A stretch of DNA of 64,000 nt from Mixophyes australis (GCA_036250195.1 JAVHZZ010000012.1:92021115-92085114); one strand, 5' to 3'. Positions 1 through 11,357 are shown, counted from the stretch's first letter. Numbers and translations are program-made. The notes: generated by a model from the sequence alone, not told the origin.

Positions 1-100
1 TCGGAATGGGCGGGAGAGTACCGAGCTGCTCAGCTCGGTACTCGGATACCCAAAGTTCGGGTGGGTTCGGTTCTCGGAGAACCGGACCCGCCCATCTCTA
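1..100. mobile_element. Right terminus of a second hAT element (truncated by window edge)
   Basis: The last bases (cccatctcta) and the upstream text caaagttcgggtggg match the right end of the complete hAT element that finishes at 5880. The next base, 101, is inside the 83-bp satellite, so this element also inserted into that satellite. The 8 bases that follow (atataaac) are the expected right-hand target duplication; its partner lies outside the window. No coding sequence is visible in these 100 bases. Confidence 0.7.
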
Positions 101-622
101 ATATAAACCCACGTTACTGTCACATATTACATGTGACATACATGACTGTACACTAAGCACTGTGACTGTGTGCACTACTCACTATATAAACCCACGGTAC
201 TGTCACATATTACATGTGACATACATGACTGTACACTAAGCACTGTGACTGTGTGCACTACTCACTATATAAACCCACGTTACTGTCACATATTACATGT
301 GACATACATGACTGTACACTAAGCACTGTGACGGTGTGCACTGCTCACTATATAAACCCGCGTTACTGTCACATATTACATGTGACATACATGACTGTAC
401 ACTAAGCACTGTGTGCACTGCTTACTATATAAACCCACGTTACTGTCACATATTACATGTGACATACATGACTGTACACTAAGCACTGTGACTAAGTGCA
501 CTGCTCACTATATAAACCCACGTTACTGTCACATATTACATGTGACATACATGACTGTACACTAAGCACTGTGACTGTGTGCACTGATCACTATATAAAC
601 CCACGTTACTGTCACATATTAC
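101..622. repeat. 83-bp tandem satellite, left block
   Basis: About six head-to-tail copies of an 83-bp unit; for example cacatatt recurs at 121, 204 and 287. Each unit contains a perfect dyad (gtcacat, 5-base spacer, atgtgac) and a TATATAAACCC string. The same repeat resumes at 5881, so this block and the next one were a single array before the hAT insertion. Confidence 0.95.
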
Positions 623-940
623 TAGGGATGTGCACCGGCGACTTTTGGTGTCTCGTGTTTTGTGTTTTGGATTCGGATTTTCGTGATGTTTTGGGTTCGG
701 ATTTGTTTCGCAAAACACCTGCAGAAAGGTTTTGGTTCGGATTTAAGGTTTTGGATTCGGATTTTTTTTTTGAAAAAAGCATAAAAAGTTTAAAAATCAA
801 GTTTTTGGGCTTATTTTCACTTCTACGCTATTATTAACCTCAATAACAATCAATAACAATCATTTCCACTAATTTACAGTGTATTCTGAACACCTCACAA
901 TATTGTTATTAGTCCAAAACGTTGCAACGAGGTATCTTTC

Positions 941-1895
941 TGGACTGCGTAGTGGAGTGGTCTACACAATATAATAAGAAAACCATCAACTGGTGTTAAT
1001 TACACCAAAAATTGTACCTGGACTGCGTAGAGGAGTGGTCACCACAATATAATAAGAAAACCATCAACTGGTCTGAATCGCACCAAAAATTGTACCTGGA
1101 CTGCGTAGAGGAGTGGTCACCACAATATAATAAGAAAACCATCAACTGGTCTTAATTACACCAAAAATTGTACCTGGACTGCGTAGAGGAGTGGTCACCA
1201 CAATATAATAAGAAAACCATCAACTGGTGTTAATTACACCAAAAATTGTACCTGGACTGCGTAGAGGAGTGGTCACCACAATATAATAAGAAAACCATCA
1301 GCTGGTCTGAATCGCACCAAAAAATGTACCTGGAATGCGTAGAGGAGTGGTCACCACAATATAATAAGAAAACCATCAACTGGTCTTAATTACACCAAAA
1401 ATTGTATCTGGACTGCGTAGAGGAGTGGTCACCACAATATAATTTAAAAACCCTCAACTGGTCCTAATCGCACCAAAAAAATTATCTGGACTGCGTAGAG
1501 GAGTGGTCCCTACAATATAATTTAAAAACCCTCCACGGGTCTGAATCGCACCAAAAAATTTATCTGGACTGCGTAGAGGAGTGGTCCCTACAATATAATT
1601 AAAAAACCCTCCACGGGTCTGAATTCCAAAAAAAAAGTTTCTTGACTGTGTAGTGGGGTGGCCCCGATACACAATTTTTTGCTGGGGCCACAATATAATT
1701 AAAAAACCCTCCACGGGTCTGAATTCCACCAAAAAAGTTTATGGACTGCATAGTGTAGTGTTCCCCACAATATTATTTAAAAATTTTGCAGCATCAGTCA
1801 ACGTTGTTTAATATCTGATACACCTCTATCTGGACTGCATAGTGGAGTGGCCCCGGTACTTAATTTGGTACCGGGGCCACAATATCTCCTCCAAC
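941..1895. repeat. 78-bp internal array of the hAT element
   Basis: About twelve imperfect copies of a unit beginning tggactgcgtagaggagtgg, with starts at 941, 1019, 1097 and 1175 (period 78). The last unit (about 1837-1895) shares ctgc-tagtg-agtgg and then tttggtaccgggg-cacaata-ctcc with bases 3939-3990 of the transposase gene. The array therefore looks like amplified, decayed copies of a segment of the element's own coding sequence. Confidence 0.85.
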
Positions 1896-2148
1896 TTCCA
1901 AGTGTAGTGTTTATAACATATAAACACTACAGTAATTCAAGCACGTCAATACCTCTTGTTTTAAATAATGACAGGGCATTTTACTTTTGGTTTAATTTTT
2001 TGAATTTGTTGACATTTTGTTTTACTTTTTGAACATGGTAAACGACTGTTGAATGGTCACATAATGCCAAAAAAAGAGTTGCAAGATGGAATTGTCCTTG
2101 GGTCCTCCCACCCACCCTTATGTTGTTGAAATAGGACATGCACACTAT

Positions 2149-2212
2149 AACAAACCAATCATTTCAGCGACAGGGCCTACCAAACAACTGTGCCTGAAAT
2201 GATTGGTTTGTT
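2149..2212. other. Perfect 19-bp inverted repeat (hairpin) in hAT 3' region
   Basis: Arms at 2149-2167 (aacaaaccaatcatttcag) and 2194-2212 are exact reverse complements separated by 26 bases. It lies just downstream of the minus-strand transposase stop, so it could form a hairpin in the 3' UTR or act during transposition. Its role is unknown. Confidence 0.75.
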
Positions 2213-2349
2213 TGGACCCCACACCAAAATAACAATTCATCTCTCCCTGTACAAACTAAACAGGCTCCACTGAGGAAAGATGTCGTCCTCATCCTCAACC
2301 TCTGATTCCTCTCCCCCTACAGTGTGTACTTCCTCCTCCTCACACATTA

Positions 2350-5260
2350 TCAATTTATCCCCGCTGGACTCCACAACCACAGTCCCTCTGTACTATCTGG
2401 AGGGCAGTGCTGTACTTCATTGAGGAATTGATTATTAATTTTTATAAACATCATTTTTTCAACATTCTGAGGAAGCAACCTCCTTCGCCGCTCACTGACC
2501 AGGTTCCCCGCTGCACTAAAAACTCCTTCCGAGTACACACTGGAGGGGGGACAACTCAGGTAAAATAGAGCCAGTTTGTACAGGGGCTTCCAAACTGCCT
2601 TTTTTTCCTGCCAGTAACAATATGGACTGTCTGACATGTCTACTTGGATGGTGTCAGCAAAGTAATCATCCACAATTTTTTCTATTGTCACAGCATCCAA
2701 TGCAGCGAGAGTAGACATGTCTGCAATGGTTGGCAGGTCCTTCAGTCCGGACCAGATGTTATCAGCATCCCCGCCAGCGGCTCTTTTAGGAAAACTGAGC
2801 TTTTTCCTCGCAGCCATAGATGTGGAAGAAAATGAGGGTGGAGCTGTTGGCATGTCACGGTCCTCTTCAGAGGACAATCTCCTGACCAGCAGGTCTTTGC
2901 ACCGCTGTAGACTTGTGTCCGCCGGAAACAGAGACACAACATACGCTTTAAACCGAGGATCGAGCACGGTGGCCAGAATGTATTCCTCTGACTTTAAAAG
3001 AGTGACCACCCTCGGATCCTGGCAAAGTGTACGAAGAGCTACATGCTTGGTGTAATCGCAATGGCTTACCAGCTCCTCCCTCACTTTCTCCAGCTGCTTC
3101 TGCAACAGCCTGATCAGGGGAATGACCTGACTCAAGCTGGCAGTGTCGGAACTGACTTCTCGTGTGGCAAGTTCAAACGGCTGGAGAACCTTGCACAACA
3201 CGGAAATCAGTCTCCACTGCGCTTGACTCAGGCGCATCCCCACTCCTTTGCCTATGTTGTAGGTGGCTGTGTAGGCCTGAATGGCCTTTTGCTGCTCCTC
3301 CATCCTCTGCAGCATATAGAGGGTGGAGTTCCAGCGCGTCACAACCTCTTGTTTGAGGTGATGGCAGGGCAGGTTCATGGTTTTTTGATGTGCCTCTAGT
3401 CTGCGGTAGGCACTGGCAGAATGCCGAAAGTGTCCAGCAATTTTGCGCGCCACTGCAAGCATCTCCTGCACACCCCTGTCACTCTTGAGGTAATGCTGCA
3501 CCACCAAATTAATGGTGTGTGCAAAACATGGGACGTGCTGGAAATTTCCCATATTTAATGCCCGCACAATGTTACTGGCATTGTCTGACACCACAAATCC
3601 CCATGAGAGTCTAAGTGGGGTAAGCCACTGGGAGATAATTTCCCTCAGTTTCTCTAATATGTTGTCAGCGTTTTGCTTCTTATTAAAGCCTGTAATACAC
3701 AATGTTGCCTGCCTTTGCACGAGCAGCCATTTTGTAGATGCTGCTACTGATGCAGCTGTTGCTGTTGCTGCGGAAGGGGATGCATCTACCCAGTGGGCTG
3801 TTACAGTCATATAGTCCTTCGTTTACCCAGAACCACTTGTCCACATGTCCGTGGTTAAGTGGACAGTGGGTACAACTGCATTTTTTAGAGCACTGAGGAC
3901 ACTTGATCGTACTTCTCTGTACATTTTTGGTATCGCCTGCCTAGTGAAGTGGAATCTCGACGGGATTTGGTACCGGGGTCACAATACCTCCATCAACCCT
4001 CTAAATCCCACTCCACTGATGGCGGACACCGGGCGCACGTCTAACACCAACATTGCAGTTACAGCCGCAGTTATACGCTTTGCAATAGGGTGACTACTAT
4101 CGTATTTTGTGGTCATGGCAAACGACAGTTGGACGGTCAATTGTTTTGTGAAAGACTTAGCGGTCTTACGACTTCCCCTCTGGGAAGATGACCGACTAAC
4201 AGCAGCAACAGCAGCAGTGGCAGTAGTAGGCGTACCGCTGCAGGATTCCTCGGATGAATCCCGTATTGAGGAGGACTCAGTCTGGCTGCTGACTTGGGCT
4301 GCAGGACTGAATCTGATGGAGATCGTGGAGGAAGTTAACGAGGAGGGTGTTGCTGGTGTGTATCCAACTGGACCACGGGATTTAGGTGTCCCTGTACCGA
4401 TGAGGGTCCTAGCCCCAGTTCCTGAACTAACCACTGAACTATGAAGGTTATTCAGGTGACGTATAAGGGAGGATGTCCCTAGGTGGGCAAGATCCTTACC
4501 CCTGCTTATTTGAGCTTTACATAAGCTACATATGGCCATACATTGGTTGTCCGGATTTGGATAAAAATAACTCCAGACCGAAGAGGTGCATTTTTTGGTC
4601 TTCTGACCAGGCATGACGATGGGCTTTTTCATCCCATGGACATCAGCTGTTTCCCCCCCTGGTGCCTCATTTTCAATAACCACATCACCATCCTCATCAT
4701 CAAGTTCCTCCACAGCGCCAGCTACATCATCAATAGCCTCCTCCCGAGCCACCTCTTCCCGTACAGTGATGGGAAGGTCAGGCTTGACAACCACCAACAC
4801 CCTTGGACTCGCCTTGGGGATTTGTGATAATTTCTCTTTAGAAGGCAGAGTTGTTTGCTGTTTTGTTGCTGACAGCATAACTCTCTTCAATTTTTTGTAG
4901 GGTGGGGGGAGGAGAAGGAGGGCTAAGATTCTTGGGTGAAGCTGAACCACTAGTCATGAACACGGGCCAGGGCCTAAGTCGTTCCTTGCCACTCCGTGTC
5001 GTAAATGGCATATTGGCAACTTTACGTTTTTCCGCAGATGATTTTAAGTTTCTCTTTTCGCTACTTTTACTTAACTTGGGCTTTTTTGATTTTACATGCC
5101 CTGTACTAGGAGATTGGGCATCGGGCTTGGAAGACGACGTTGATGGCATTTCATCGTCTATGTCATGACTAGTGGCAGCAGCTTCAGCATTAGGAGGAAG
5201 TGGGTCTTGATCTTTCCCTACTTTATCCTCCAAATTTTTGGTCTCCATTATATGTAGCAC
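2350..5260 (-). pseudogene. hAT transposase (BED zinc finger, RNase-H-like core, hATC dimerisation domain), disrupted
   Basis: Reading from 5260 down: a Ser/Pro/Lys-rich N-terminal region (5260-4838); a BED-type zinc finger around 4440-4570 (CSLCKAQ, then an H-x-H pattern ending RHLNNLH); then the RNase-H-like core with the usual HCFAH-type motif (PCFAHTINLVVQHYL) and CHHL. Near the C-terminus (about 2430-2600) lies the hATC domain (VYSEGVFSAAGNLVSERR), which mediates dimerisation. This order is that of ZBED-like hAT transposases, which cut and paste DNA with 8-bp target duplications. Three breaks are visible: a frame change near 4850-4950, an in-frame TGA at 3979-3981 and an in-frame TAA at 3823-3825. 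The last two lie in one otherwise open frame (4950-2350). The copy is inactive unless supplied in trans. Confidence 0.9.
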
Positions 5261-5880
5261 AAGATACTGCAGAATGTGTAATATTGCAGTACCACTAGAC
5301 TTTTACTGCTGAATGTGTGAACTTGGTAATATTGCAGTACCAATGGGCTTATACTGCAGGATTGGTTTTGCAAATTTTGTTGTAATTAATTTTTTTTTAA
5401 ATTATTTTTTTGTATTTTTTTTTATAACTTTTTTTAAATTTTTTAAACACTTGGGAATATTGGGGAAATAAGAACTATGCCCTTAGAAGCACAGAGCACA
5501 GGACACAGGACCACTGGACTGAACAAGACACAGCACAGGACCCAGCAGCACCACTGAACTCAAAATTGACAGAGCACAGCACACAGCACCCCTGGACTGA
5601 TACTGCAGAACACAGCACAGCAAAGTACAGCACAGCACAGGATATAGCAGGACAGAGGACCACCTAACACACCCTCCCTCGACCCTTATCAATGCCCGAG
5701 TGAAGATGGCGGCGACTAGCAGGGAATTTATAGGATCCGAGTATCGCGAGATCCGACAGCGGGATTATGATTCCGAGCCTCGGTTTCAGGTTTTCATTTG
5801 GCCCCAATACCCGGATCCGACTCGGATCGGCAAAGTTCGGGTGGGCTATGATTCACAAAATCCGAGTGCGCTCATCTCTA

Positions 5881-7553
5881 CATATTACATGTGACATACA
5901 TGACTGTACACTAAGCACTGTGACTGAGTGCACTGCTCACTATATAACCCCACGTTACTGTCACATATTACATGTAACATACATGACTGTACACTAAGCA
6001 CTGTGACTGAGTGCAGTGATCACTATATAAACCCACGTTACTGTCACATATTACATGTGACATACATGACTGTACACTAAGCATTGTGACTGAGTGCAGT
6101 GTTCACTATATAACCCACGTTACTGTCACATATTACATGTGACATACATGACTGTACACTAAGCACCGTGACTGAGTGCACTGCTCACTATATAAACCCA
6201 TGTTACTGTCACATATTACATGTGACATACATGACTGTACACTAAGCACTGTGACTAAGTGCACTGCTCACTATATAAACCCACGTTACTGTCACATATT
6301 ACATGTGACATACATGACTGTACACTAAGCACTGTGACTGAGTGCACTGCTCACTATATAACCCCACGTTACTGTCACATATTACATGTAACATACATGA
6401 CTGTACACTAAGCACTGTGACTGTGTGCACTGCTCACTATATAACCCCATGTTACTGTCACATATTACATGTGACATACATGACTGTACACTAAGCACAG
6501 TGACTGTGTGCACTGCTCACTATATAACCCCACGTTACTGTCACATATTACATGTGACATACATGACTGTACACTAAGCACTGTGACTGTGTGCACTGCT
6601 CACTATATAACCCCACGTTACTGTCACATATTACATGTGACATACATGACTGTACACTAAGCACTATGACCGAGTGCACTGATCACTATATAAGCCCACG
6701 TTACTGTCACATATTACATGTGACATACATGACTGTACACTGAGCACTGTGACTGAGTGCACTGCTCACTATATAACCCCACGTTACTGTCACATATTAC
6801 ATGTGACACACATGACTGTACACTAAGCACTGTGACTGAGTGCACTGCTCACTATATAACCCCATGTTACTGTCACATATTACATGTGACATACATGACT
6901 GTACACTAAGCACTGTCACTGAGTGCACTGCTCACTATATAACCCCACGTTACTGTCACATATTACATGTGACATACATGACTGTACACTAAGCACTGTG
7001 ACTGAGTGCAGTGATCACTATATAACCCCACGTTACTGTCACATATTACATGTGACATACATGACTGTACACTAAGCACTGTGACTGTGTGCACTGATCA
7101 CTATATAACCCCACGTTACTGTCACATATTACATGTGACATACATGACTGTACACTAAGCACTGTGACTGAGTGCACTGCTCACTATATAAACCCACGTT
7201 ACTGTCACATATTACATATGACAAACATGACTGTACACTAAGCACTGTGACTGAGTGCACTGCTCACTATATAAACCCATGTTACTGTCACATATTACAT
7301 GTGACATACATGACTGTACACTAAGCACTATGACTGAGTGCACTGATCACTATATAAGCCCACGTTACTGTCACATATTACATGTGACATACATGACTGT
7401 ACACTAAGCACTGTGACTGAGTGCACTGCTCACTATATAACCCCACGTTACTGTCACATATTACATATGACATACATGACTGTACACTAAGCACTGTGAC
7501 TGAGTGCACTGCTCACTATATAACCCCACGTTACTGTCACATATTACATGTGA
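5881..7553. repeat. 83-bp tandem satellite, right block
   Basis: About 20 further copies of the 83-bp unit seen at 101-622, with scattered substitutions (gtgtgcac/gagtgcac, gctcac/gatcac, aaaccc/aacccc). The array stops abruptly at about 7553 after catgtga, where unique intronic or 3' flanking sequence of the receptor gene begins. No coding content. Confidence 0.95.
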
Positions 7554-7585
7554 ACATACAATATTTCTCACATCACAATAATGAC

Positions 7586-7719
7586 TTATAACCAGTGACT
7601 CAGTGATATGAATGAACAGTGACCTTTGCTCCCGTCGGTCGTTGTTTCATCATTGTTGAGGTTCTCATAGGATAATCCAGTGTCATCATATTCTGTCATC
7701 TTGTTCTCCAGAGAGGAAC
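7586..7719 (-). CDS. SRCR receptor: last coding exon, cytoplasmic tail with YDDT and YENL
   Basis: The acceptor is tcctag before GTTCCTCTCTGG; the frame then runs 43 codons to TAA at 7586-7588. It completes a Gly or Ser codon from the preceding exon (phase 1). The peptide contains MTEYDDTGLSYENL, two tyrosines seven residues apart in an acidic setting. YDD and YEEL/YEEI-type tyrosines are typical of WC1-family tails, where phosphorylation recruits Src-family kinases; that role is inferred here. The tail ends ISLSHWL. An alternative donor (AAAG/GTCACT) could truncate it. The 3' UTR probably runs into the region bordering the 83-bp satellite; no clear polyadenylation signal was identified. Confidence 0.7.
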
Positions 7720-7984
7720 CTAGGATAACGTCACAGTGACATGTCTGCAGTGATGACAACGTATCTTACTGGAACGTATATTACATTATATGGAGATAAA
7801 TACAAAGATCTGTTATTCTCCCCTTTATAAATCAAATGGAAATCTACTGCAGCTTATACATTATGTGCTAATTGTATTGTGTTAGTAAGTAAGTCGTTAT
7901 ATAATATAACTGTACAAACGCATCTGTTAGTTATAATACATTTCTAGACACAATGTAACCATTAATGTTATTTATCTTACAATG

Positions 7985-8775
7985 TGGTCTTGTCATGTAT
8001 GTTACCTGGCTCTGGTCATGTATGTTACCTGGCTCTGGTCATGTATGTTACCTGACTCTGGTCATGTATGTTACCTGGCTCTGGTCATGTATGTTACCTG
8101 ACTCTGGTCATGTATGTTACCTGGCTCTGGTGATGTATGTTACCTGACTCTGGTCATGTATGTTACCTGACTCTGGCCATGTATGTTACCTGACTCTGGC
8201 CATGTATGTTACCTGACTCTGGTCATGTATGTTACCTGACTCTGGTCATGTATGTTACCTGACTCTGGTCATGTATGTTACCTGGCTCTGGTCATATATG
8301 TTACCTGGTTCTGGCCATGCATGCTACCTGGCTCTGGCCATGCATGCTACCTGACTCTGGTCATGTATGTTATCTGGCTCTGCTCATGCATTTTAGCAGA
8401 CTCTGGTCATGTATGTTACCCTGCTATGGTCATGTATGTTACCCGGCACTGGTCATGTATGTTACCTGGCTCTGGTCATGTATGCTACCTGGCTCTGGTC
8501 ATGCATGCTACCTGGCTCTGGTCATGTATGTTACCTGGCTCTGCTCATGCATGTTACCTGACTCTGGTCATGTATGTTACCCTGCTCTGGTCATGTATGT
8601 TACCTGGCTCTGGTCATTAATGTTACCTGGCTCTGGCCATGTATGTTACCTGGCTCTGGTCATGTATGTCACCTGGCTCTGGTCATGTATGTTACCTGGC
8701 TCTGGTCATGTATGTTACCTAGCTCTGGTCATGTATGTTACCTCGCTCTGGTCATGCATGTTACCTGGCTCTGGC
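7985..8775. repeat. 23-bp minisatellite
   Basis: About 34 copies of tctggtcatgtatgttacctggc with g/a variation (cctggctc versus cctgactc) and tcatgcatgc variants towards the right. It lies in the intron between the last two cytoplasmic exons. Open frames here (for example 8275-8784) arise because 23-bp units run through all three frames in turn without a stop; they are not genes. Confidence 0.95.
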
Positions 8776-8797
8776 ATCATATGATGTCTCTCCTCAC

Positions 8798-8842
8798 TTG
8801 TATAGTATTCCAGTTTCTCATCAAGGCCATCAGGGTAAAACA
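8798..8842 (-). CDS. SRCR receptor: small cytoplasmic exon (15 codons)
   Basis: Forty-five bases with acceptor tgcag and donor gtgagg, phase 1 at both ends, so inclusion or skipping keeps the frame. It encodes FYPDGLDEKLEYYT, acidic with two adjacent tyrosines. It joins cleanly to the exons at 9482-9580 (G+TG) and 7586-7719 (A+GT gives Ser). The call rests on splice sites, phase and composition only, because the exon is too short for homology. It could be alternatively spliced. Confidence 0.5.
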
Positions 8843-8929
8843 CTGCATAAAACAATATTATATTATACATAGAGGGATCCAATCACTGCTTCATATCCTC
8901 ATTTATTGTATTTATTTTGGCTAATTTGG

Positions 8930-9462
8930 AAGGTATGTACCATATACACACAATCTAAGCTCACACCCAGTAACTAACGTGTGTCATACAGGTCATGTCA
9001 GAACACTGTGTTACTGTCACATGAAGGTATGTAACATATACACACAATCTAAGCTCACACTCAGTAACTAACGTGTGTCATACAGGTAATGTCAGAACAC
9101 TGTGTTACTGTCACATGAAGGTATGTACTGTACACACACAATCTAAGCTCACACTCAGTAACTAACGTGTGTCATACAGGTCATGTCAGAACACTGTGTT
9201 ACTGTCACATGAAGGTATGTACTGTACACACACAATCTAAGCTCACACCCAGTAACTAACGTGTGTCATACAGGTCATGTCAGATCACTGTGTTACTGTC
9301 ACATGAAGGTATGTACCGTACACACACAATCTAAGCTCACACCCAGTAACTAACGTGTGTCATACAGGTCATGTCAGAACACTGTGTTACTGTCACATGA
9401 AGGTATGTATCGTACACACACAATCTAAGCTCACACCCAGTAACTAACGTGTGTCATACAGG
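8930..9462. repeat. 94-bp tandem repeat
   Basis: Between five and six copies of a unit starting aaggtatgta, followed by acacacaatctaagctcac and ggtcatgtcagaacactg. Starts recur at about 8930, 9024, 9118 and 9212. The array ends about 20 bases before the donor of the cytoplasmic exon at 9482. Each unit contains aaggtatgta, which resembles a splice donor on the plus strand but is antisense to the host gene. Confidence 0.9.
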
Positions 9463-9481
9463 TAATCACAGCAGAACATAC

Positions 9482-9580
9482 CTGATTCTTGGGACACGCT
9501 CTGATACTTCTTCATCATTCTTAGATCAATCTCTTCATACACAGGTTCCTGGGATGACACTGAATACATGTTCCTGAGGG
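9482..9580 (-). CDS. SRCR receptor: first cytoplasmic exon with YEEI motif
   Basis: Ninety-nine bases, acceptor tgtttcag, donor gtatgttc, phase 1 at both ends. It encodes LRNMYSV...EPVYEEIDLRMMKKYQSVSQES, a juxtamembrane tail segment. YEEI is the classical high-affinity ligand for Src-family SH2 domains once phosphorylated. WC1 has a YEEL at the comparable place in its tail (known for the family). It follows the transmembrane exon, whose last codon is completed as G+CC. Confidence is high because phase, splice sites and the tail motif agree. Confidence 0.75.
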
Positions 9581-9869
9581 CTGAAACACACATGTAATTA
9601 CCGGCAAATAAACCTTTAATCAAACGTCACCATATAAGGAAAATGTGTCAGAATGTTTTATTTTATTACATGTCAATGACATGTCTACAGACATGTGTCC
9701 TAAATGTCCCAATATGTCTGTTGTACAAATCATAATCTCAGTTATCTTTTACCATCTAAGCTCAGACAGTTCCTTCTTTACCCCTAGAAAGAAAACGGTC
9801 ACCAATAAATCAGGTGCTAAACTCACCTGTAACGTTACGTTATTGTAGGTAGAAAACACCCCCCATGGG

Positions 9870-10115
9870 CTTTATAGAGCACCTACATATTACACAGAGT
9901 ATTACAGGTAATATGTGACCCCAGCAGAGCTTACAATCTACTTTCCCTACCACATATACACACGGGATGATTCTGTCAGAAGCCAATTAACCAACCAGTA
10001 TGTGTCTGGGGAATGGGAGGAAAGGGAGCACCTGGAGAAACCTCACGTGAACACGGGGAGAACATACAATCTACACAGATAGGACCTGGTTGGAGGTGAC
10101 CCCATGGCCGCAGTA
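9870..10115. repeat. Old interspersed repeat fragment
   Basis: Contains aattaaccaaccagtatg, gggaatgggaggaaaggg and acacggggagaacatacaat in order, a text recurring in interspersed repeats of many non-mammalian vertebrates (recalled, not searched). The family name is uncertain. The copy sits in the intron between the first cytoplasmic exon and the transmembrane exon and has no open frame of note. Confidence 0.45.
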
Positions 10116-10290
10116 ACACAGAAGAGACTTCCCTTTGGTATATAGTGGGAGAATTATATACTTTTATCTCATGGACATTATACTGGAAAACAGCCACAAT
10201 TAGGGAAATATTCTCTGTTCTATGATTCTTCTCCAAGTTACGTTTATGTAAATAGTATTACCCTAAATACCGATCCAGCGTGTAATGAGC

Positions 10291-10847
10291 TACTTTATAT
10301 AAATATAGGGTACCACGTATATGTACTTTATATAAATATAGGGGTACCACGTATATGTACTTTATATAAATATAGGGGTATCACGTATATGTACTTTATA
10401 TAAATATAGGGGTACCACGTATATGTACTTTATATAAATATAGGGATACCACTTATGTATGTACTTTATATAAATATAGGGGTACCACGTATATGTACTT
10501 TATATAAATATAGGGGTACCACGTATATGTACTTTATATAAATATAGGGGTATCACGTATATGTACTTTATATAAATATAGGGGTACCACGTATATGTAC
10601 TTTATATAAATATAGGGATACCACTTATGTATGTACTTTATATAAATATAGGGGTACCACGTGTATATGTACTTTATATAAATATAGGGGTACCACGTAT
10701 ATATGTACTTTATATAAATATAGGGGTACCACGTATATATGTACTTTATATAAATATAGGGGTACCACGTATATATGTACTTTATATAAATATAGGGGTA
10801 CCACGTATATATGTACTTTATATAAATATAGGGGTACCACATGTATA
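10291..10847. repeat. 34-bp minisatellite (tactttatataaatataggggtaccacg...)
   Basis: About sixteen copies of a 34-bp unit (33-38 bp variants) containing tactttatataaatatagg and gtaccacgtatatg. The same unit reappears as about three copies at 11358-11440, so the array is either split by the intervening 0.5 kb or was seeded twice. Repeated tyrosine-rich open frames on both strands are repeat artefacts. Confidence 0.95.
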
Positions 10848-11357
10848 AGATTTTCTCTTTTCTTTTCTTTAAATAGTAAATGAGATGAGCAGGTTTCCAA
10901 AATATAATATTTCTATAGTTTATTAAAAAGATATTATACATATATACAGCCATACTGGATGAAGCAGACATCGCCATGGTCTCAAATGCAAATTGACAAT
11001 CTATATTTGATTAAGTCATATATTTATAGAGATTATACTCCTTATGTCTTTATAACACACCTTCCCAGCTTACATCACTGCTGGCAATCTAATGTCTCTA
11101 TAATTAAAGTGACATGTTCTTTTGGAAGGGTCATCTTGACCTTATATGGAGCCAATATTTCTTTGGTCATATCCGGCTATTGTGAAATACTGGAAACTTA
11201 CTAAAAACATGTCTCTTGTTATGTAATTTCTGTATTGTGCAATATGTGTTTTTCTGTTCTCTTAAAGCACAGACACAAAATTCAAGTTCAGTGGTTCATT
11301 CTATTGAACTAATTGGTGATATAGGGTTTTTGTTAATAATTACTTCGACACACGTAT
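10848..11357. other. AT-rich segment separating two blocks of the 34-bp minisatellite
   Basis: About 0.5 kb of non-repetitive sequence between two blocks of the same minisatellite. It may be an inserted element, but no terminal repeats or duplicated target were found by eye and no protein similarity was recognised. Confidence 0.4.

Larger units (their letters stand above)
623..5880 (-). mobile_element. Complete hAT (ZBED-type) DNA transposon in satellite DNA
   Basis: The element starts TAGGGATG and ends CATCTCTA, an imperfect terminal inverted repeat of hAT type. It is flanked by the 8-bp target duplication catattac at 615-622 and 5881-5888, which is the hAT signature; removing the element and one copy restores the 83-bp satellite. 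Subterminal copies of ttttggattcggattt lie at about 655-770. The element carries a broken minus-strand transposase (2350-5260), an internal 78-bp array (941-1895) and a 19-bp-stem hairpin (2149-2212). The right subterminal part (about 5470-5700) is rich in cagcacag and contains no gene. At 5258 bp it is a full-length but now non-autonomous copy. Confidence 0.93.

Noticed and set aside
1454..1732. Minus-strand 92-residue open frame in the hAT array
   Set aside because: It is a translation of the 78-bp array units; it echoes the transposase only because the units derive from it.
5475..5692. Cys-rich minus-strand open frames at the hAT right end
   Set aside because: They come from the simple cagcacag-rich subterminal region and show no domain.
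8275..8784. 169-residue open frame rich in Cys, Trp and Leu
   Set aside because: It is the 23-bp minisatellite read through; the peptide is periodic and cycles through the three frames of the unit.
10534..10977. 147-residue tyrosine-rich open frame on the minus strand
   Set aside because: Direct translation of the 34-bp minisatellite; a similar frame is open on the other strand.
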